From a bacterium (GTDB lineage Bacteria; Oederibacteriota; PGYV01; DSBP01), in NCBI GenBank assembly GCA_011049465.1, contig DSBP01000179.1, positions 1-22,848 of the forward strand: 22,848 bases of DNA, in the 5' to 3' direction. The notes beneath the pieces were generated by a model, which had not been told where the DNA came from, ran no database searches, and saw nothing but the letters and a program-made list of their open reading frames with translations. A program made the translations under genes and the position numbers. Shown piece by piece: positions 6,195 to 14,204 of this stretch (position 1 is its first letter; each line of letters starts with the position of its first letter).

Positions 6195-7661
6195 TCACTT
6201 ATAAGGGTTTGGAAATACGGTGAACCTGAAATTTATATAACCCAGCCAGCTGTACCCTCCGGGAAAGTGAAAATAGCCGATGTTAAAATTCATAAACCTG
6301 TCTATCTGCGTGTTTATCAGATAATAGTCGGGGATAAGCGGGTTTTCATTCGCCTCCCACGGCACTATGTACTCAACCTTGATTCCCATCCTGTCAAAAA
6401 GAGGCCTTCCAAGGCCTATATAATAAGCATTGTTCGCTTCCTTGACCCTGACTCCGGTGGACTGCTCATCAATTGATATGTGCTTGCTCAGGTAAGGCAT
6501 GAAATTTGTCTGAGCTTCGCTCCCCATGCCCAGCATATATCCCAGGTGCAGGTGCGTGTCAAAGATGATTTTTTTGCCCGCAGTAAGATAAAATCCGTAC
6601 ATTTTATTCAAACTGCTTCCCGCCGTAAAACTCTGCGACACGCTTCGCGTATCCGTGCTCCCTATCTGGTCCTGAAGGAGTATTTTATAGGTAAAACCCA
6701 GGCCTAAAGACGGCCACGGCTCGCGCTCCTCGACAACAGTACCTTTTAAATCAACACCAAGCAGCCATACTCCTATCTTGTCAATCGTATCATTGCCCGC
6801 GTCAGTATAATCATTTGCGTCATGAGCGCCGAATAAGACGCCTATATAGTAAGTAAAAAACATATCTACGTTGAGCCCAAAATTATCATGAATATTGTTT
6901 CTGTAGGACGTTGATGTGAGTATAAGTCCTGTCCTTGGAGCGGGAAAAGGCACCACAGCCCGAACAGGCGACAGTTTTGATTCGCCGCCCTTTATGTCCA
7001 CCGCTGATACGCGGTAGAAGTACCTTGCCGCAGGCTCAACATCCGTGTCCTCAAACCTGAGTTCATGCGCCGGCACAAACCTGTATTTTGCCGCAGCCTT
7101 CTCTGTCATTCCCCTGTAAATATTGTAACCCGATACATCATACGAGCCTTTTGCGGCCTGGCTCCACCTGAGCCTTACGCTCTGTATATCCTGCAATGCC
7201 CTGAACTCCGCCACATTTCCCGGCGGGTTAACGTTTCCGGTCTTCACGGACACAGTGGCCGACCTGTAACCGGCCCCGTCCCTGTCAACTGTTTCCACCA
7301 CATAAAAATACTCTGTGCCCGGAACAAGTTCTTTGTCGGAAAATACTTCGGCCTTAACCGGATATGTGTTTGCCCTGATAAAATCAGCCTGCCCGTTTTG
7401 CAGCCTGTAAACATTATAATGCTCCGCCTCCTCAATTTTTGCCCATCCGAGGTTGACCGTATCGGGCCCGGCAGGCGACGCGTTTATGTTTTTCGGCGCC
7501 ATATTTTTTTCCGCGGGCTCCTCAGTCACAGGCGCTTCAGGCGCCGCTGATTCAGAGGCAGCAGGCTCTGTAATTCCCGCCGCTCCCTTTTCCACTGCCC
7601 GTTCCGACGCAAAAAGCGCGGTTGAAATCAAAACCATTAAAATTAAATGTATTTTTCTCAT
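6195..7661 (-). CDS. Exported fibronectin type III / beta-barrel outer-membrane protein
   Basis: 488 residues. A signal peptide (MRKIHLILMVLISTALFAS) is followed by a low-complexity Ala/Pro/Glu linker to about residue 55. Two fibronectin type III domains follow near 55-142 and 146-240, each with the VxLxW start and YxVxxVDxxG end strands. The remaining 245 or so residues have alternating aromatic and polar strands (NFGLNVDMFFTYYIGVLFGA; YLINTQIDRFMNFNIGYF) and end near GYINFRFTVFPNPYK, as in an outer-membrane beta-barrel. The ATG overlaps the trpG stop as ATGA, so translation is probably coupled to trpG. Function is unknown; surface display or binding by the FnIII modules is inference. The C-terminus lacks the classical terminal Phe. 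Confidence 0.82.
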   Translation of the reverse strand: MRKIHLILMVLISTALFASERAVEKGAAGITEPAASESAAPEAPVTEEPAEKNMAPKNINASPAGPDTVNLGWAKIEEAEHYNVYRLQNGQADFIRANTYPVKAEVFSDKELVPGTEYFYVVETVDRDGAGYRSATVSVKTGNVNPPGNVAEFRALQDIQSVRLRWSQAAKGSYDVSGYNIYRGMTEKAAAKYRFVPAHELRFEDTDVEPAARYFYRVSAVDIKGGESKLSPVRAVVPFPAPRTGLILTSTSYRNNIHDNFGLNVDMFFTYYIGVLFGAHDANDYTDAGNDTIDKIGVWLLGVDLKGTVVEEREPWPSLGLGFTYKILLQDQIGSTDTRSVSQSFTAGSSLNKMYGFYLTAGKKIIFDTHLHLGYMLGMGSEAQTNFMPYLSKHISIDEQSTGVRVKEANNAYYIGLGRPLFDRMGIKVEYIVPWEANENPLIPDYYLINTQIDRFMNFNIGYFHFPGGYSWLGYINFRFTVFPNPYK

Positions 7662-8236
7662 TTTTTCAGAAAGTTCCTTATGATTTTTTTACCGCCCTCT
7701 GTCAGTATTGACTCCGGATGAAACTGGACCCCTTCGAGCGGATATTTTTTATGCCTGACACCCATTATCTCTCCCTCTTTTGTGCGGGCAGAGACAACCA
7801 ACTCCTTAGGCAGTGTTTTTTTGTCAGCCACAAGCGAATGGTACCTTGTGGCAATAAACGGATTTTTAAGGCCCTTATAGACGCCCTTTGAGTCATGATA
7901 AACATCCGAGACCTTGCCGTGCATTATGCGCCTGTTTCTTATAACCTTTCCTCCCAGCGCCTCGGCAATACACTGGTGGCCCAGGCATACGCCGAGAATG
8001 GGGATTTTTTCCATAAACTCTTTTATGACAGCCTTTGAGATTCCGGCGTTTTTCGGCCATGACGGCCCCGGAGAAATCACTATGTGCGTGGGCCGCATCT
8101 TTCTTATTTTTTCAATGGAAATCCCGTCGTTTTTCACAACCCTTACCCTGTCCGTCACCTCTCCTATATACTGGACAATGTTATAGGTAAAAGAATCGTA
8201 ATTATCCACAACAAGCACGTTTAATTTTTTATTCAT
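7658..8236 (-). CDS. trpG: Anthranilate synthase component II, TrpG (glutamine amidotransferase)
   Basis: Supplies ammonia from glutamine to TrpE for anthranilate synthesis, the first step of tryptophan biosynthesis. The 192-residue length fits a stand-alone subunit without a fused TrpD. Triad: Cys84 in GVCLGHQCI, His173 and Glu175 in VQFHPESILTE. The oxyanion segment SPGPSWPKNAG is present. I start at the ATG at 8236, matching the family start NVLVVDNYDSFTYN; a longer frame to 8329 overlaps trpE deeply. The start overlaps the trpE stop by 8 bases. It could also serve folate synthesis as PabA, but pairing with a clear TrpE favours TrpG. Confidence 0.94.
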   Translation of the reverse strand: MNKKLNVLVVDNYDSFTYNIVQYIGEVTDRVRVVKNDGISIEKIRKMRPTHIVISPGPSWPKNAGISKAVIKEFMEKIPILGVCLGHQCIAEALGGKVIRNRRIMHGKVSDVYHDSKGVYKGLKNPFIATRYHSLVADKKTLPKELVVSARTKEGEIMGVRHKKYPLEGVQFHPESILTEGGKKIIRNFLKK

Positions 8237-9713
8237 CTTCGTTACCCGCCTCAATAACAGCCTTAAAAACCGCGCCTGCCTTATTAAGCGTCTCCCTGTG
8301 TTCTGCTTCGGGCTTTGAGTCCGCCACAATACCCGCGCCGGCCTGCATGTAGGCTGTTTTGTTCTTATAATAAACGGACCTCAGTGATATGCATGTGTTA
8401 AGCGAGCCGGAATAGCTGATGTAACCGACAGCGCCGGAATACGGCCCTCTCTTTTCATCCTCAAACTCATCTATAATCTGCATTGCCCTTACCTTTGGCG
8501 CGCCGCTTACTGTACCCGCGGGAAAAACCGCCTTGAAAGCGTCAAAAGCATCCATGTTTTTTTTAAGCGTGCCCGTCACGCCCGAGACAATATGCATAAC
8601 ATGAGAGTATTTTTCCACGGCCATCAGGTCGTCAACAGAGACCGTGCCTGTCTTTGACACCTTTCCTATGTCGTTTCTGCCCAGGTCTATCAGCATCACA
8701 TGCTCTGCCCTTTCCTTTTCATCAGAAAGCAGCTCTTTTTCAAGGCGCCTGTCCTCTTCTGCCGACGCTCCCCTTTTTCTCGTGCCGGCAATCGGCCTTA
8801 CCATGGCTTTTCCGCCTTCAACCTTTATCATAACCTCGGGCGATGCTCCTATAATGACATTTTCCCCGAACCTCAGATAATGCATGTAGGGTGACGGGTT
8901 AATAACGCGCAGTTTTCTGTAAATTTCAAGCGGCTCCGCCGTTGTCGCGGCGCTGAACCGCCTGGATATGACGACCTGTATGGCCTCGCCGTTTTTTATA
9001 AGTTTAACCGTATCCGCGACCTTCTTCTTAAACACATTCTTTGTCGTATGGCTCCTGATTTTAACGGCCGTTTTGCGGCCTTTTGCAGCGCCCGGCTTCA
9101 AAGGTTCTCTCAGCCCCTTTATTATGCGCGCGATGGCTTCCACGCCTTTCCTGTATTTCGCGGCTATGGCCGCGCGCGTGTCGTTTTCTCCCGTAAACAG
9201 GCAGTAAACGACCTTTATCTTGTGTGAGACGTGGTCAAAAACAAGAAGCACATCGGTGAACATGAAGAACATATCCGGCCACCTGATTGTGTCTTTCTGC
9301 GGCCTTGACGGGACCTTATTATAAAGCTTTGCCACATCATAGCCCACAAACCCCACTGCGCCGCCCCTCGCGGGAAGGCCGGGCACGGGCGCGACCCTGT
9401 ATTTGCCGAACATCCTCTTCAGCTCGCCCAGAGGGTCGCGCGTTTCAATAACTTCCTCTTTCTTCCCGAATCTTTTTTTCATTACTCCGTCTTTGTATTC
9501 GACGGTCCCAAACGGCTCCCTGCTGATATATGAATACCTGGCGACATTTTCGCCGCCCTCAACGCTCTCAAGAAGAAATGAGTATTCGGGGTTGTCAATC
9601 TTCATATACGCGGACAAAGGCGTCTCGAGGTCAGCCAGCGTTTCCCTGTAGAGAGGAATCACATTATATTTTTTCGAGTGCTTTAAAGCCTGTTTCAGCG
9701 TAAAATTAATCAT
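8229..9713 (-). CDS. trpE: Anthranilate synthase component I, TrpE
   Basis: Converts chorismate and ammonia to anthranilate; with TrpG it makes the first committed enzyme of tryptophan synthesis. 494 residues, full length. The N-terminal SFLLES motif (about residues 45-50) matches the tryptophan feedback-inhibition site of TrpE, so end-product inhibition is likely. The chorismate-binding half shows NPSPYMHYLRF, PIAGTRKRG, ELLSDEKERAEHVMLIDLGRND, VFPAGTVSGAPKVRAM and GAGIVADSKPEAEHRET. These favour TrpE over PabB. AAGGAG lies before the ATG. It follows hisI by 34 bases in one operon, with no attenuator visible between them. Confidence 0.95.
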   Translation of the reverse strand: MINFTLKQALKHSKKYNVIPLYRETLADLETPLSAYMKIDNPEYSFLLESVEGGENVARYSYISREPFGTVEYKDGVMKKRFGKKEEVIETRDPLGELKRMFGKYRVAPVPGLPARGGAVGFVGYDVAKLYNKVPSRPQKDTIRWPDMFFMFTDVLLVFDHVSHKIKVVYCLFTGENDTRAAIAAKYRKGVEAIARIIKGLREPLKPGAAKGRKTAVKIRSHTTKNVFKKKVADTVKLIKNGEAIQVVISRRFSAATTAEPLEIYRKLRVINPSPYMHYLRFGENVIIGASPEVMIKVEGGKAMVRPIAGTRKRGASAEEDRRLEKELLSDEKERAEHVMLIDLGRNDIGKVSKTGTVSVDDLMAVEKYSHVMHIVSGVTGTLKKNMDAFDAFKAVFPAGTVSGAPKVRAMQIIDEFEDEKRGPYSGAVGYISYSGSLNTCISLRSVYYKNKTAYMQAGAGIVADSKPEAEHRETLNKAGAVFKAVIEAGNEDE

Positions 9714-9747
9714 ACGTCTCCTTTAAACCGCCGTCCCGCAAAAAACG

Positions 9748-10143
9748 TCACTTTTTCCCGTAAACATCCTCCGGGTTAAATACCTTTTCCCCACAGCCCG
9801 TAATCGTCCCGTCCTCTTTAATCTCCCTGAAAAAACAGGTGTCAAAACCGGTGTGGCAGGCTGCGCCGCCTATCTGGTTAACTTTCATCACAACAGCGTC
9901 CATATCGCAGTCAATGTAAATATTTTTCACTTCCTGCACATTGCCCGACTCCTCGCCCTTGAACCACAGCTTGTTCCTTGAGCGGGACCAGTAGTGTGCC
10001 TTTCTCAAGGCAAGAGTCTTTTCAAGCGCCTCTCTGTTCATCCATGCAATCATAAGAATATTGCCGCTCTTCTCATCCTGCGCAATGGCGGCAATAAGCC
10101 CTTTTTCGTCAAACTTCACCTTATCAATATCAAATTTTTCCAT
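9748..10143 (-). CDS. hisI: Phosphoribosyl-AMP cyclohydrolase, HisI (monofunctional)
   Basis: Opens the adenine ring of phosphoribosyl-AMP in histidine biosynthesis. 131 residues, the size of the single-domain enzyme, so the HisE pyrophosphohydrolase domain is not fused here. Metal-site residues are visible in IDCDMDAVVMKV (Asp78, Cys79, Asp80, Asp82) and the Cys96-His97 ... Cys103 pair in ACHTGFDTCFF. The start is the ATG at 10143 with AAGGAG before it; a longer frame upstream crosses the promoter and was rejected. First gene of the operon leading into trpEG, separate from the main his cluster upstream. Confidence 0.95.
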   Translation of the reverse strand: MEKFDIDKVKFDEKGLIAAIAQDEKSGNILMIAWMNREALEKTLALRKAHYWSRSRNKLWFKGEESGNVQEVKNIYIDCDMDAVVMKVNQIGGAACHTGFDTCFFREIKEDGTITGCGEKVFNPEDVYGKK

Positions 10144-10161
10144 CTTGACTCCTTGTATTGT

Positions 10162-10174
10162 CCCGGTTTCCGGG
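10162..10174 (-). promoter_or_regulatory. Small leader hairpin before hisI
   Basis: CCCGG - TTT - CCGGG forms a 5-bp GC stem in the roughly 40-base leader between the predicted start (about 10183) and the hisI ribosome site. No T-run follows, so it is not an attenuator by itself. It may affect ribosome access; this is only suggestive. Confidence 0.35.
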
Positions 10175-10189
10175 CCATTTATATTACTA

Positions 10190-10218
10190 ATGATAATAGA
10201 AACAGGGTGAAAGGTCAA
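10190..10218 (-). promoter_or_regulatory. Sigma70-type promoter for hisI-trpEG-FnIII-TPR operon
   Basis: TTGACC (10213-10218), 17 bases, TATCAT (10190-10195) on the minus strand. It lies about 40 bases upstream of the hisI ATG. A dedicated promoter here explains how hisI and trpEG can be expressed apart from the hisDCBHAF cluster upstream. Confidence 0.72.
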
Positions 10219-10361
10219 ACGGTAAATGGGCTGCCCTGTATAGATATACGCGTTCCCGCTCTGCGGGCTACAAAACAAATATAAATGTCATTTTCCGTAA
10301 TCCTTGCCGGATGGTTTGTCTTCGTATTAAATATCAAATACACAATATCAATTATTAACTG

Positions 10362-11120
10362 TCACACCCTTACCGCCACCCCGTTTTTGCGCAAATACTG
10401 CTTCACCTTTTTAACCGAGTACTCCTTATAATGAAAAATCGAGGCAGCCAGGACAGCGTCCGCTTTGCCTTCCTTAAGCACGCGCAGCATGTGTTCGGGT
10501 CCGCCCGCGCCTCCGGAGGCTATAACAGGCACCGGAATCGTCTCAGAAACAGCGCGCGTCAGCTCAAGGTCGTATCCGCATTTGGTTCCGTCGCAGTCCA
10601 TTGACGTCAGCAGTATTTCGCCCGCGCCGAGTTTTACCCCTTTTTTTATCCACTTAATCACGTCTATTCCCGCAGGCACCCTTCCACCGTGCGTGTAAAC
10701 CTCCCATTTGCCGTCCGCCTTTTTCTTCGCGTCAACCGCGAGGACAATGCATTGGCTCCCAAAACGCATTGCTCCCTGCCTTATTAAAGAAGGGTTGTAA
10801 ACAGCCGCTGTGTTGACAGAAACCTTATCCGCTCCGCAAAGCAGTATTTCTTTCATGTCCTTTACCCTGCGGATGCCGCCGCCCACGGTCAGGGGAATGA
10901 ATACTTCTTCAGCCGTCTTTTTTACAACATCAAAGATTGTTTTTCTGCGTTCGTGGGATGCTGTTATGTCAAGAAAGACTATCTCATCGGCGCCTGCCCT
11001 GTTATATTCACAGGCCGCCTCCACAGGGTCCCCTGCGTCTTTTAATTCAAAAAATTTAATCCCCTTTACGACCCGCCCCTTATTTACATCCAGGCACGGG
11101 ATTATCCGTTTGGTAAGCAT
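10362..11120 (-). CDS. hisF: Imidazole glycerol phosphate synthase cyclase subunit HisF
   Basis: Forms IGP and AICAR from PRFAR using ammonia made by HisH. A (beta/alpha)8 barrel of 252 residues, normal length. Catalytic Asp11 (PCLDVNKGRVVKG) and Asp130 (LAVDAKKK) are present, with phosphate loops VGGGIR and ASGGAGG. It follows hisA by 6 bases and is the last gene of the hisDCBHAF run. AICAR made here feeds purine synthesis, a metabolic but not positional link to purSQL. Confidence 0.97.
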   Translation of the reverse strand: MLTKRIIPCLDVNKGRVVKGIKFFELKDAGDPVEAACEYNRAGADEIVFLDITASHERRKTIFDVVKKTAEEVFIPLTVGGGIRRVKDMKEILLCGADKVSVNTAAVYNPSLIRQGAMRFGSQCIVLAVDAKKKADGKWEVYTHGGRVPAGIDVIKWIKKGVKLGAGEILLTSMDCDGTKCGYDLELTRAVSETIPVPVIASGGAGGPEHMLRVLKEGKADAVLAASIFHYKEYSVKKVKQYLRKNGVAVRV

Positions 11121-11126
11121 GTTTTT

Positions 11127-11861
11127 TTAGCTGTCTTTGGCGACTTTAATCGCCTCTTTAAGTTCAATACCGCCGGTATACAGGGCTTTCCCTATTATAA
11201 TCCCTTCTATGTTGTCGTATTTCTTGGAAAGCTCCATTATCCGCTCGATATTTTTCAGCCGTGAAATACCGCCTGACACAATAACCTTCATTCCCGTATT
11301 TTTTACAACCTGCTCCACGCCCTTGACATTGGGCCCCTTCATCACTCCGTCCCTGTTTATGTCGGTATAAATAATCCGCTTCACCCCTTTTTCCTCTATT
11401 TTTTTTATGAAATCAAGGGTCTTTATCTTTGTCACTTCTTTCCATCCTTTTTCCGCGACAAACCCGTCTTTGGCGTCAACGGCTATGACTATCTTTTCGC
11501 CGTACTTGTCAATCATCTTCTCCAGAAACTCATCAGACGCTATTACCGAGGTTGAAAGAATGACCCTTCTCGCGTCGGCCCTGATGTATTTTTTGATATC
11601 ATCCTCGTCGCGCAGGCCGCCGCCCACCTGTATTTTTATCCTCAGCGCCCTGATAATCTTCATTATCGTCTCATAATTTTTTGTCTTGCCCGACAGCGCG
11701 CCGTCAAGGTCTATTACGTGTATCAGCCTTGCCCCTTTTCCCTGCCAGAGCTTGGCTATCTCAACGGGCTGGCTCGAATATACGGTCTCGTCGCGCACAT
11801 CCCCCTGTATCAGCCTTACGCATTTTCCCCTTCTTATGTCTATAGCCGGTATTATCTGCAT
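11127..11861 (-). CDS. hisA: ProFAR isomerase HisA
   Basis: Isomerises the aminoaldose ProFAR to PRFAR by an Amadori rearrangement. 244 residues; a half-barrel duplicate related to HisF. Asp8 (IIPAIDIRRGKCVRL) and Asp129 (IAVDAKDG) match the acid/base pair, and TDINRDGVMKGPN and SGGISRLKN form the second phosphate site. No sign of PriA-type tryptophan function can be judged by eye. It lies between hisH (31 bases upstream) and hisF. Confidence 0.97.
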   Translation of the reverse strand: MQIIPAIDIRRGKCVRLIQGDVRDETVYSSQPVEIAKLWQGKGARLIHVIDLDGALSGKTKNYETIMKIIRALRIKIQVGGGLRDEDDIKKYIRADARRVILSTSVIASDEFLEKMIDKYGEKIVIAVDAKDGFVAEKGWKEVTKIKTLDFIKKIEEKGVKRIIYTDINRDGVMKGPNVKGVEQVVKNTGMKVIVSGGISRLKNIERIMELSKKYDNIEGIIIGKALYTGGIELKEAIKVAKDS

Positions 11862-11892
11862 ATTATAATGGCTCCTTTACGCTCTCTTTTTT

Positions 11893-12519
11893 TTATTTTT
11901 GCCGTCCTGTGCATATGCTGTAAAAATTTCTGTAGATTTTCAGCGCTGCCCCGCCGCTTTTTTCCGGATGAAACTGAAACCCGTAAATATTCCCGCTGTG
12001 CACCGCGGAAGTAAAGATGTTATTACCATATCGCGTTTTTGTCAAGACCGCTTTTTTATCGGCGGGCGCGGCGTAATAAGAATGGACAAAATAGTAAAAA
12101 GCCCTCTTATTAATCCCTTTCATTATTCCGGGGTTTCCTGCGTAGACAGCCTCGTTCCACCCCATATGAGGCACCTTGACTTTTTTTTCAAACTTAACGA
12201 CCCTTCCCCTTATCAGGCCGAGCCCTTTTGTCCTGCCAAACTCTTCGCTGCTTGACAGCAGAAGCTGCATGCCGAGGCATATGCCCATAATCGGTTTTCC
12301 CGAAGCCGCTTCCTTTTGAATGAGCCGGAATAGTCCCCTCTTCTTAAGCTCTCTGACAGCGTCCTTAAAGGCGCCCACACCCGGTATCAGAATACCCGCG
12401 GATTTCATAACCTCTCTTTTACTCTCCGTAAGGACAGCCGGGACGCCGGCCTTTATCAGCCCCTTCATCACTGAATGGAGGTTCCCCATCCCGTAATTAA
12501 TCACGGCTATTTTTTTCAT
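11893..12519 (-). CDS. hisH: Imidazole glycerol phosphate synthase glutaminase subunit HisH
   Basis: Produces ammonia from glutamine for HisF. 208 residues. Nucleophile Cys81 in GICLGMQLLL, His184 and Glu186 in FQFHPEKSG; the start INYGMGNLHSV is diagnostic for HisH. Its ATG overlaps the hisB stop as ATGA, suggesting coupled translation. All parts of IGP synthase are therefore encoded within 2.2 kb. Confidence 0.97.
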   Translation of the reverse strand: MKKIAVINYGMGNLHSVMKGLIKAGVPAVLTESKREVMKSAGILIPGVGAFKDAVRELKKRGLFRLIQKEAASGKPIMGICLGMQLLLSSSEEFGRTKGLGLIRGRVVKFEKKVKVPHMGWNEAVYAGNPGIMKGINKRAFYYFVHSYYAAPADKKAVLTKTRYGNNIFTSAVHSGNIYGFQFHPEKSGGAALKIYRNFYSICTGRQK

Positions 12520-13106
12520 TTAAGCCTTCCCTTTGTGCTGGGAACGCCGCTGCCGTCAACTTTAACAGCTTCCTTCAAGGCAGTCGCAAACCCTTTAAAA
12601 ACAGACTCAATTATATGATGCGTGTTTTTCCCCTTAAGCCGGTCAATATGAATCGTCATGCTGCCCCCCCTTGCGACGCCCCTGAAAAATTCCTCAACAA
12701 GCTCCGTGTCAAAAGTCCCTATCCGTTTAAGCGGCAGTTTTACATTATAATCCGTATATGCCCTTCCCGAAAGGTCGATTACAACCCTGCAAAGCGCCTC
12801 ATCAAGCACTCCTGCCGATCCAAAACGTTTTATCCCTTTTTTAACGCCCAGCGCCTTTGATACAGCAGCCCCAAAGGCTATGCCGGCATCTTCCGTAAGA
12901 TGATGAGCGTCTATCTGCGTGTCGCCTTCGGCGTCAAGATATATGTCTATGCCGCTGTGCCTTGAGAGCTGTTCAAGCATGTGGGTCAGAAACGGCTCGT
13001 TTGTCCTGATCCTGTATTTCCCCTTACCGTCAATGTTAATCTTCATGGATATTCCCGTCTCTTTTGTTTTTCTCCTTACAACAGCTGTCCTTGAACGTTT
13101 TTTCAT
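12516..13106 (-). CDS. hisB: Imidazoleglycerol-phosphate dehydratase HisB
   Basis: Dehydrates IGP to imidazole-acetol phosphate. 196 residues, the monofunctional form without a phosphatase domain. Metal-binding repeats are visible in DAHHLTEDAGIAFG and THHIIESVFKG, and LDEALCRVVIDLSGR is family-typical. The stop of hisC and the ATG form TGATG, so I start at 13106; an in-frame GTG one codon upstream is the alternative. Histidinol-phosphate phosphatase, needed next to HisC, is not in the window. Confidence 0.95.
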   Translation of the reverse strand: MKKRSRTAVVRRKTKETGISMKINIDGKGKYRIRTNEPFLTHMLEQLSRHSGIDIYLDAEGDTQIDAHHLTEDAGIAFGAAVSKALGVKKGIKRFGSAGVLDEALCRVVIDLSGRAYTDYNVKLPLKRIGTFDTELVEEFFRGVARGGSMTIHIDRLKGKNTHHIIESVFKGFATALKEAVKVDGSGVPSTKGRLK

Positions 13107-14161
13107 CACACACCCCGTTTCAGTATATTTATGGCGCGGTTATTTTCCGCGGGTTTTCCCACAGTCAGCCTGATTCTTCCCGCGCACGGCCCTTCTGTAA
13201 ATGCCCTTACGGAAATTCCCTTTGCCGCGAACGCCCTTCGGGCCTTTGCCGCGTCCTTTACTTTTATATAAAAGAAGTTGGCGCTGCTCCGCGGCACATC
13301 ATACAGCCCCTTTATCTCATTATACATCCTTTCCCTCTCTTTTATAACAACTTTTATGGACTTTTCAATCTTCTTACTCCTTTTAAGGGCAACTATCGCG
13401 GCTTCCTGAGTAAGCATATTCACATTATAAGGAAGCCTTACCCTGTTGACAGCCTCAATAATATCAGGCCCCGCGGCAATATAACCAAGCCTCAGCCCCG
13501 CCATTGAAAAGGATTTGGAGAAGGTCCTTAAAACCGCCAGGTTTTTGTATTTTTTCAGCAGAGGCAGGAGCGTCTCTCCGGAGAAATCAAAATAAGCCTC
13601 GTCAATCACAACAATACCCCGGGCAGCCTCTATAATTTTCACAAGCTCTTTTTTGTTAAAAACAACGCCCGTCGGATTGTTGGGCGACGCTATAAAAGAG
13701 AGCTTTGCCGAAGGCCATGACACAGCCTTTATAAACATCTCCGGGTTAATACCGAAACCCGCCCCTGCTTCCACCCTCAGGGGCCTTACCCCGGCGGCGC
13801 GCGCTATCAGTTCATACATGACAAAAGTGGGCGAAGGCACAACAATACAGTCCCCGGGCCCCGCATACGCCTGTATAAGGCAGGCAATAATCTCATCAGA
13901 GCCGTTCCCGAAAACTATGCTTTCCGGCCGGACATTAAGATGCGCTGATAAGGCTCTTTTTAACCGCGAAGCAACGGGGTCGGGATACCTGTTGAAATCC
14001 TCCTTCATGAACATGCCCAGCATCTCTTTTTTTACATCCGCGGGAATATCATACGGATTTTCATTCGCGTCCATCTTGCATCCGGATGCCTCAAGATTGG
14101 GCGCATAGGGCTTTAAACCCGCGATGCTTTTTCTCATTGTTATTTTTTTATTGCGTGCCAA
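13106..14161 (-). CDS. hisC: Histidinol-phosphate aminotransferase HisC
   Basis: PLP enzyme converting imidazole-acetol phosphate to histidinol phosphate. 351 residues, class I/II fold. The PLP lysine is Lys216 in RTFSKSFSMAGLRLGY; Asn162 and Asp187-Tyr190 (ASPNNPTG, IDEAY) complete the cofactor site. I start at a TTG (14161) because AAGGA stands 8 bases before it; an ATG eight codons downstream has no ribosome site. Its stop overlaps hisB. It could have broader substrate range, but context fixes the histidine role. Confidence 0.94.
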   Translation of the reverse strand: MARNKKITMRKSIAGLKPYAPNLEASGCKMDANENPYDIPADVKKEMLGMFMKEDFNRYPDPVASRLKRALSAHLNVRPESIVFGNGSDEIIACLIQAYAGPGDCIVVPSPTFVMYELIARAAGVRPLRVEAGAGFGINPEMFIKAVSWPSAKLSFIASPNNPTGVVFNKKELVKIIEAARGIVVIDEAYFDFSGETLLPLLKKYKNLAVLRTFSKSFSMAGLRLGYIAAGPDIIEAVNRVRLPYNVNMLTQEAAIVALKRSKKIEKSIKVVIKERERMYNEIKGLYDVPRSSANFFYIKVKDAAKARRAFAAKGISVRAFTEGPCAGRIRLTVGKPAENNRAINILKRGV

Positions 14162-14204
14162 CTTCGTTTCCTTTCAGGTTTATAGCAGGCTGCAGGCAAA
14201 ACCC

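Larger units (their letters stand above)
10144..10361. other. Spacer between hisF and hisI with small inverted repeats
   Basis: Besides the promoter and leader hairpin, it holds CCCGC-TCT-GCGGG near 10255-10267 and GGGC-T-GCCC near 10228-10236. Neither is followed by a T-tract on the minus strand, so they are not clear terminators for the cluster ending with hisF. The region looks like part of an intergenic repeat, but I cannot prove that from one copy. Confidence 0.35.

Noticed and set aside
10144..10183. His or trp attenuator (leader peptide with His or Trp run) before hisI
   Set aside because: No run of His or Trp codons and no terminator stem with a T-run; only a 5-bp hairpin.
10144..10278. 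N-terminal extension of HisI to 10278
   Set aside because: It would cross the sigma70-type promoter. The ATG at 10143 has a strong ribosome site and matches the family start.
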